Origin: Vitrella brassicaformis
Lineage: Eukaryota > Sar > Vitrellaceae
Direction: 5' to 3'
Length of the DNA: 49,514 bases
NCBI GenBank assembly: GCA_001179505.1
Contig: CDMY01000570.1
Span: forward strand, 1 to 49,514
Positions 43,401 to 49,514 of the stretch are shown here, piece by piece. The position numbers and the translations under genes were made by a program. How positions within the stretch are numbered: the first letter of the stretch is position 1; the number at the start of each line of letters is the position of its first letter. The notes beneath the pieces were generated by a model that was not told the origin of the DNA, did no database searches, and saw only the letters and a program-made list of their open reading frames with translations.

Positions 43401-44171
43401 CAGCACCGTGCAGCGGTGTTTTCAGGGTTTCGGGTTAGAGATCACAGCAGCTGAGCTTGCAGCGCCTTTCCGAAGCGCGGCCTTTCGGCGATGGCGAGAA
43501 GGGCGTCGACCACATCAACACCGATCCTCGGCGCATCTTACAAGTGGCCTGCCGCTGTGGTTGCAGACTGCTCGCCGCTGTCCTCCACCACTCCGCCGCC
43601 TCTATCTGCCACCAGCCGAGCAGCAGTAGACCACACCACATCGCTGCGGCCTGGCGACCACCTGACGAAGACAAAGAGAGGGAGAGGACCGCTGCGGCGG
43701 CGGATGGCGGTGTTTCTCGCTGCCTGGCGGCTGGCTGGCGTGTCCGCGGCTGCCCGCACCCTCCAGACGGCAGATCCAGTGTTTCTCAGCACTTTTAATT
43801 CCTTCGCTGTCTCGGCGAGAAAATCCCACGGCTTAGCTCGCAGATTATTTCAGCACAGAGAGGGCAGACCAGACACAGCAGAGGACTGAGAAAGTGTGTG
43901 GTTGGCCTCTGTGTGTGCAGGAACGGACCTGTCGAAGGAAAACTCGGTTCCTTCAGCGATTTCGGCTGGAGGGCTCTGGCCGTCTGTGGAGCATTGCAGA
44001 GGTCACGAGGACCGCTGAATGGCCTCACTCAGGTACAGAGGAGCCACGAACCATCACAGTGAACATCAATTGAATCGTCTGCGGGCTTGGTTTCAGGCGA
44101 TCTCGTGGCCCCCATTTGGTGCGAGCCGGAGACCCCCACATTGGTTCGGTTCTCGGCATTCTACCGGAAGA
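43401..44171 (+). other. Possible 5' exons or UTR of the USP gene
   Basis: No firm gene. One segment, about 43920-44035, looks like an exon: it follows TGTGTGCAG, is open (NGPVEGKLGSFSDFGWRALA) and ends ACTCAG at a GTACAG. From there, splicing in phase to the CAG at about 44096 would lead into the exon that contains the ATG at 44172. If so, the protease N-terminus is longer than annotated. Confidence 0.4.
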
Positions 44172-45121
44172 ATGTCTGCCCGACGCGCACCCATGGCACA
44201 TCCTCCCCCTCCCCCACCGCCCGCACGGCATCATCCACCCCCTCTCCACCCGTCGGCACCGTGGCGCCCCCCTCTTTCGTCTATGCGGCCCTCCATCCCC
44301 CTCAGCAACACTGGGGAGGGCTCAGCGGGCGGCCGGGGCACTCAAGGAGCAGTGGGAGCTATGAACGACCTTAACCGCTCCCATGGCGTGGCTGAGGCGC
44401 TTCGGTCCTTCCCCAGATATCAGCCGGGGCTCACCGCCAGCATGACGGCCAGCCGAGCCGACTATCGAGGGTCATCCCAGGCTCTACCGCCTCGCCATGC
44501 GGTGAGACATACGACGGACGGCACACAGGCGGCAATCAGCTCTCTCATAAGTGTGTCATCCGTCCGTGTTGTGTGTCTTCTCTGCACCACCAGGATGAGT
44601 TCGCTGCAGCTGGGCCGAGATTCGTGACGCGCCAGAGTCGCGAGGCGTCGTCACGTCAGAGCAGCTCCGGTGAGTCCGAGCGGCCATCGAGTTCCCGAGA
44701 GGCGCGGCAGCAGACGTCTGACGGTGTGGGGTCTAAGGTGCGTGAGGGGCATCAGAAGGACAAGTTCATGGAGTCGCGATTCTTCAAGAGTAAGCCGCGG
44801 CACACATGACAGAGGAGGGAGGGGAGGATGTGTGTGCCTTTGGTTGGTTGATTGGTGCAGTTGGGGGACATCCGCCGGCTGAGTATGGGCTGTGCAATCT
44901 GGGAAACACGTGCTATCAGTAAGCAAACCACAGCCCCTGCGTCATCCACAAGGCGAACACCAACACACACAAATGGCTGTGCTGTTCCATCCTCCCTCCT
45001 TGTTTTGTTGTTGTGTGCAGGAATGCGGGTATGCAGCCGTTGCTTCGGACTCCATGGTTCTGGGACTGGTCAGCTGGCCAAACGGCCCCCCACCCACACA
45101 ACGGACCAACCAAACAGCACA

Positions 45122-45152
<31 letters not shown>

Positions 45153-48100
45153 CTGTTCGGTGTGCTGTGCAGGTTCGCGGTGGCGTTTGATCAGACGTTC
45201 ATATGTCCTCGCAGCCCATACAGAGGACACGTAGCTTCGGTGATTCAGTGAGTGAGTACCTCCACCACGCACAGACACACCAAACCACAGACACTTCTGA
45301 TGTGGTGTGTGTGTGTGTGTGTGCCAATCAATGACTGCAGGTGTTTGCCGACCTCATGAGAGAGTTTGCGTCGAACGGCCCGTCGCTGCACCAGCAGGGC
45401 GTCGTCGACCCGACCAACTTCCGCCGCGTCTTTGCAAGGAACAAGAAGGAGTTCAGAGGTACACAACACGCCTCACCCAATGCGCACCGGTGGTTGGCAT
45501 CATCACACCAAACAAGACTTGTGTGTGCTGTGTGGGTGTCATTCTGTGGGCAGGTCGCCGTCAGCATGATTCGGCAGAGTTTCTCGTCAAGCTGCTCGAG
45601 TGTCTTCACGAAGTAAGGCACCACCAGATCGCCCCTAACACACGCATCCACCACTGACCTGTGTGTGGGTGTTGGGTGCATGGCACGTGTGCAGGACACC
45701 AACAGGATCCAGGAGAAGCCGACCTTCCACCACATGGACGACCTACCGGGGGAGACGGCCACACAGGCCAGGTGGGTGCGTGGGTCTGTGCGGGGCTGAG
45801 CCACACACGTGAATTGATGGACACTTATCCTTCTCCTTCCCTCTCTCTCTCTCTCTCTGTGTGTGTGTGTCATCAGCGACCGTTGGTTGGCGGACGAGCA
45901 GCGGCGGAGCAGCTCCATCGTCTCGGACGTGTTTGCTGGACAGCTCATGACAGAGATCACATGCCCAAAATGCGGCCACAGTGAGCACACAGCACACACC
46001 CACCACACCACACCACACCCACCACACCCATCAAAGACGTCCCTCAATGCACTGTTGTGTGTCATGATGTGTCTGTCTGTGTGCAGTTCCGCAACTTCGA
46101 GAGCAATAGAACTCTACCCCTGACCATCCCTGACGAGACAGCAGAGGTCGACCTCGACGAGTGCCTCAAGACGTTCTGCAAGATCGAGGTGAGTCCGGTC
46201 CGCCCCATGCAACACACCGACTGCCACACACGCCCCCTCTCTCACTCTCTCTGTGTGTGGCATGCCATTGATCCATTGATCAGGTCTTGAAGGGCGAAGA
46301 CGTGTGGTTCTGTCCCAAGTGCTAGGAATACGTCGAGGCCAGGTGGGCGGGGTGGGGGATGTCTCTGTGCTTGTGTCATGTTGATCTGTCTGTCCGTCTG
46401 TGTGGGTGTGCCAGCAAGGAGGTGACCATCATCAGGCCCCCGCCGGTGCTGGTCGTTGTGCTCGGCCGGTTCCGCAAGGACAAGTTCGGCGGGACGGAGG
46501 GCATCTTCAACGCCAAACGCATCAACACCCCCGTCAGCTTCAAGACCAGCAACCTGTGTCTCGCTGACGTCGATGGCCTCTGCCAGCACTCTGGTGAGAG
46601 GGAGATGTGGGAGAGAGGCGGGGAGGGTGCGCTCATGCCTCTATGTGTCTCTCTCTCTCTGTGTGAGTGTTTGTTGCGTGTTCAGAGGATCCCTCCATCG
46701 GCCGCCAGTACGACCTGTACGGCGTCACCCACCACGACGGCATCCTGCAGGGCGGCCACTACTACTCGTGAGCACACGACAGACACACAGACAGACACAC
46801 AAACAAACAGACAGACAGACAGACAGGGCGTGACTGGAGAATGGATATGTGGGTCTGTGTGTTGTGTGTGCAGCTATGTCAAGCTGGTGGTCAATGGGGT
46901 GGTGACGTGGGTGCGGTTCGACGACAAGGCGACTGAGTACTTCATGCCTGAGGAGCAGATCCAGGGTACGTATCTGGAGCGGGGAGCAGGGGAGGGGACG
47001 TCGCACAACAAGAGAGACTGGCCCATGTGTGTGTGTGTGTGTGTGTCAGGTCCGGGGGCCTACATCCTTTGGTATGCGGCCCGGGACATGTCCAAGACGT
47101 TCCAGGAGAAGCGCTCCGTCCCCATCGCCAAGCGTACGTACGACGATAGACGAGCACACACCCGTAGCACACAGCACACACACACTATTCGGCTCTGTTG
47201 TGCAGTGCCCGACCCATCGGCCGAGGACGAGGAGGCGGACGACGTCGACAGCGATGAGGAGGACTCACCTGCGGCCGTCGACTTGGAGAACTTCCCACCA
47301 CTGGCACCGACCAGCCGGCCTCCCAAGCGCAGCACTGGTCCCCAGCTCCCGCCCCGCCCGTCCCCACCACACACACACCGTCCGCCGCCAGCGCCGCCAG
47401 CGAAGCCACAGACCCCCCCGACCACCAACCGGAGGAAGCCCGCCCCTCCCGCATCCGCCAAGCGTCCCGACGTGCCACCGACTCAGAAGAAGGAGCGTGA
47501 AGGTACGCGCCGATGATGTCGACCATCCACCCACACAGAGACACGCTCACACGCATTCATTCATGTGTGTCTGCTTGGTGTGTGCTGTGTGCTGTGTGCA
47601 GTGCCGCTGCCCCGTTCCATCGACAACCCGGTGGCGCCGTCGAGCCCCTCGAGTGTGGTCGACAAGGACACCGAGGACATCACCTCCCCGCTGGACGACA
47701 GCACCGACATCGCCGCACCGGCGGCTGCTGGCGCTTCCTCCCACCTCCCTGCGCCCACCGTCCGGCCCTCGAAGCCGTCCACTGTGCCCCCGCCCGCCCC
47801 CGCTGCTCCCACCCCTCCGGCCGCTGCCCTCTCGCCACCGCCAGTGCACGGCAAGGCCCCCAGTGCCATCACCACCACCACCGAGAAAGAGGAGACGGCA
47901 GAGAGGGCGCCAGGGAAGAAGAAGGGCAAGAACAGAGGGAAGGACACGGACACGGCCGCCCAGCTCCGACGGATTCGGGCGGTCAGCACACTCGCACCAC
48001 ACGAAGCACAAGCGGTCAGAACGCTGCGTGGATAATGAGTGTGTGTTGGTCCGACAGGCCCTAGCGATGATGGAGAAGGGCGCTGAGGACAAGAACAAGA

Positions 48101-49514
48101 CTCGCGCCCCGGCCAAGAAGGTCAGCAGACAGCCCCGCAGCCCCTCCAACGCCCCCTCCCATTTGTGTGTGTGTGGTGGCTACCAGGCCGCGGGGGGCCA
48201 CCGCATGCTCACCAAGAAGGAGCAGGAGGAGCGGAGCCGCATTCAGGAGAAACAGCGGTACCTGTTCACACACAATGTGGGGGCCAAATGCGCACACACA
48301 TATACACCATGTCTGTCTGTCTGTCTGTGTGCGTGGTCTATACGAACGTGTCTGCAGTGAGGAGCAGGAGAGGAAGAAGAGGGAGGAGGAGCAGGACCAG
48401 AAGCGCCGAGAGGAGGAGGAGGAACAGAAGCGCCGTGAGGAGGAGGAGAGGAAGGAGGAGGAGCGGAAGCGACTCGAGGAGCAGGTACGCACCCTCCCCC
48501 ACCCACCCAACCAACTCGACATACCTACGACATGTGTTGTGTGTGCGCGTGTGTGGTGTGGACCAGGAGACGACACGTGCTTCAGTCGAGCGGATGTCCA
48601 AGCTGGCGGGCCTCGTCAGCCGGTGCCTCGCCGACGAGCTCACTGCCGCCAAGCTCGTCAGCGAGACGCACCAGCTCCTACAAGAGGTAGACCAACACAC
48701 ACACACGCACTACTCGTTCAGTTCACCTGAGCAACCAACTCGTCTGTCTGTCTGTCTGTGTGTGTTCCGTGTGTCAGTCTGATTGGCACCAGGTGTTGCC
48801 GTCGGCCACCATCGCCGAGGAGCTGCTCAAAGCCATCGATGGTGCGCATCTCTGACTGACACCGACATACGGCGATTGGTTGATGTGATGTGTGGTGGGG
48901 TGCACTGCAGCTGGTGTGGCTGATGAGAGTTTGGAGAGCCTCGAGGCGGTCAGTGCCCTCGTCGCCAAAATCAAGCCCACACTCGAGAACATCTTCCAGG
49001 TCAATCAGTCAGTCAGTCAGGGAGGGAGGGAGGGACAGACACAGATGGCATGGATGTGCACGCGCAACCTTGTGTTCATTCAGACGTCTTGCATCCACCG
49101 GCACAAGCTACGGTTCCTGTTTGCCATTCAGAAGGGCACACTCGGTAACAAACTGACGTGACCAGGAGCCATGCAGTGCACGTCCGTCCATCTCTCCGCT
49201 ATGTGTGTGTGTCTCTGTCCATTGTGTGTGTCCATTGTGTGTGACATAATAGAGTTGCGTCACGTCCGCATATCGCCCTTGTGGGCTTTGGTCGAGGCCG
49301 TCTTCGACGCCCTCTACACGCAGGACATCATCGAGGAACAGTACTTCACCTGGGTAGGTAGCCCAACACACATGACTGACTGACACACACGGAGAGGATG
49401 CACTGGCTGACTGCTTTCACGGGCCCCTCTGTGTGTCCAGTGGCGGGAGGACGAGCAGGACAAGACACCAGGCAAACAAGAGACACTCTCCCAGGTTCAC
49501 ACACACGCACAAAC
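44172..49514 (+). CDS. Ubiquitin-specific protease fused to a charged linker and W2 (eIF5C) domain; 3' end outside window; in-frame TAG
   Basis: Removes ubiquitin (C19 family fold). The chosen ATG is 44172; an upstream start is possible. The N-terminus is P- and S-rich and disordered. The Cys box is YGLCNLGNTCYQ (catalytic Cys codon 44911-44913) continuing NAGMQPLL. Further motifs are RQHDSAEFLVKLLE, a zinc pair in ITCPKCGH and FCPKC, and the His box LQGGHYYSYV (His codon 46757-46759). A TAG at 46323-46325 immediately follows FCPKC, where relatives usually have Lys. The exons that follow splice in phase without a stop: an acidic and proline-rich linker (DSDEEDSPAAVDLENFPPLA), a long KREEEE helix (48360-48480), and a helical C-terminus matching W2 domains of eIF4G/DAP5 and eIF5 (LWALVEAVFDALYTQDIIEE, FTWW, TPGKQETL). 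The coding sequence runs off the window end. Confidence 0.82.

Overview
This is a nuclear contig from a gene-dense, intron-rich eukaryote. The evidence is many short GT-AG introns (roughly 60-120 nt), no operon-like layout, SMC4, SET-domain, hnRNP, WD40 and ubiquitin-protease genes, and two 300-base N gaps. Introns are full of (TG)n, (CA)n, (TC)n and CTGT/CAGA tracts. The tyrosine and phenylalanine enzymes are of the plant arogenate type, which suggests a photosynthetic protist. A chromerid alga such as Vitrella brassicaformis is my best guess from gene style. That identification is inference, since no marker gene fixes the taxon. Termination codons seen are TGA and TAG, so a standard code is assumed.

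Layout. 1-1040: one copy of a dispersed repeat, cut by the window edge. 1791-4169 (-): unrecognised coiled-coil protein with a possible BTB/SKP1-like N-terminus. 4568-6034 (+): F-box-like membrane protein interrupted by an in-frame TAA. 6639-7653 (-): multi-pass membrane protein. 8331-10518 (+): unrecognised protein with an apparent frameshift. 10936-13689 (-): TPR-like protein. 13810-15613 (+): SETD9-like SET protein. 15916-18531 (-): two-RRM hnRNP-type RNA-binding protein. 18760-20321 (+): small coiled-coil, Q/P-rich protein. 20813-30313 (-): condensin subunit SMC4. 30577-32780 (-): WD40 protein resembling THOC6. 33014-40039 (+): a single gene that appears to fuse arogenate/prephenate dehydratase with its ACT domain, plant-type arogenate dehydrogenase, and prephenate/aspartate aminotransferase. 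40040-43400: repeats, including an inverted copy of the 1-1040 element and a degenerate tandem array. 44172 to beyond the end (+): a ubiquitin-specific protease joined to a long charged linker and an eIF4G/eIF5-type W2 domain, with an in-frame TAG inside the protease domain.

How the genes relate. They are mostly unrelated housekeeping functions arranged head-to-head and tail-to-tail with short spacers (120-233 bp between several divergent starts). The strongest biological signal is the aromatic amino-acid fusion. It would place transamination of prephenate, dehydration to phenylalanine and oxidation to tyrosine on one polypeptide. The USP-W2 fusion, the two in-frame stops, the strand-polarised dinucleotide tracts in introns and the telo-box palindrome upstream of SMC4 also deserve a second look.

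Exon boundaries were read by eye. Gene ends given are those of the coding sequence. Where a splice phase could not be settled I say so.
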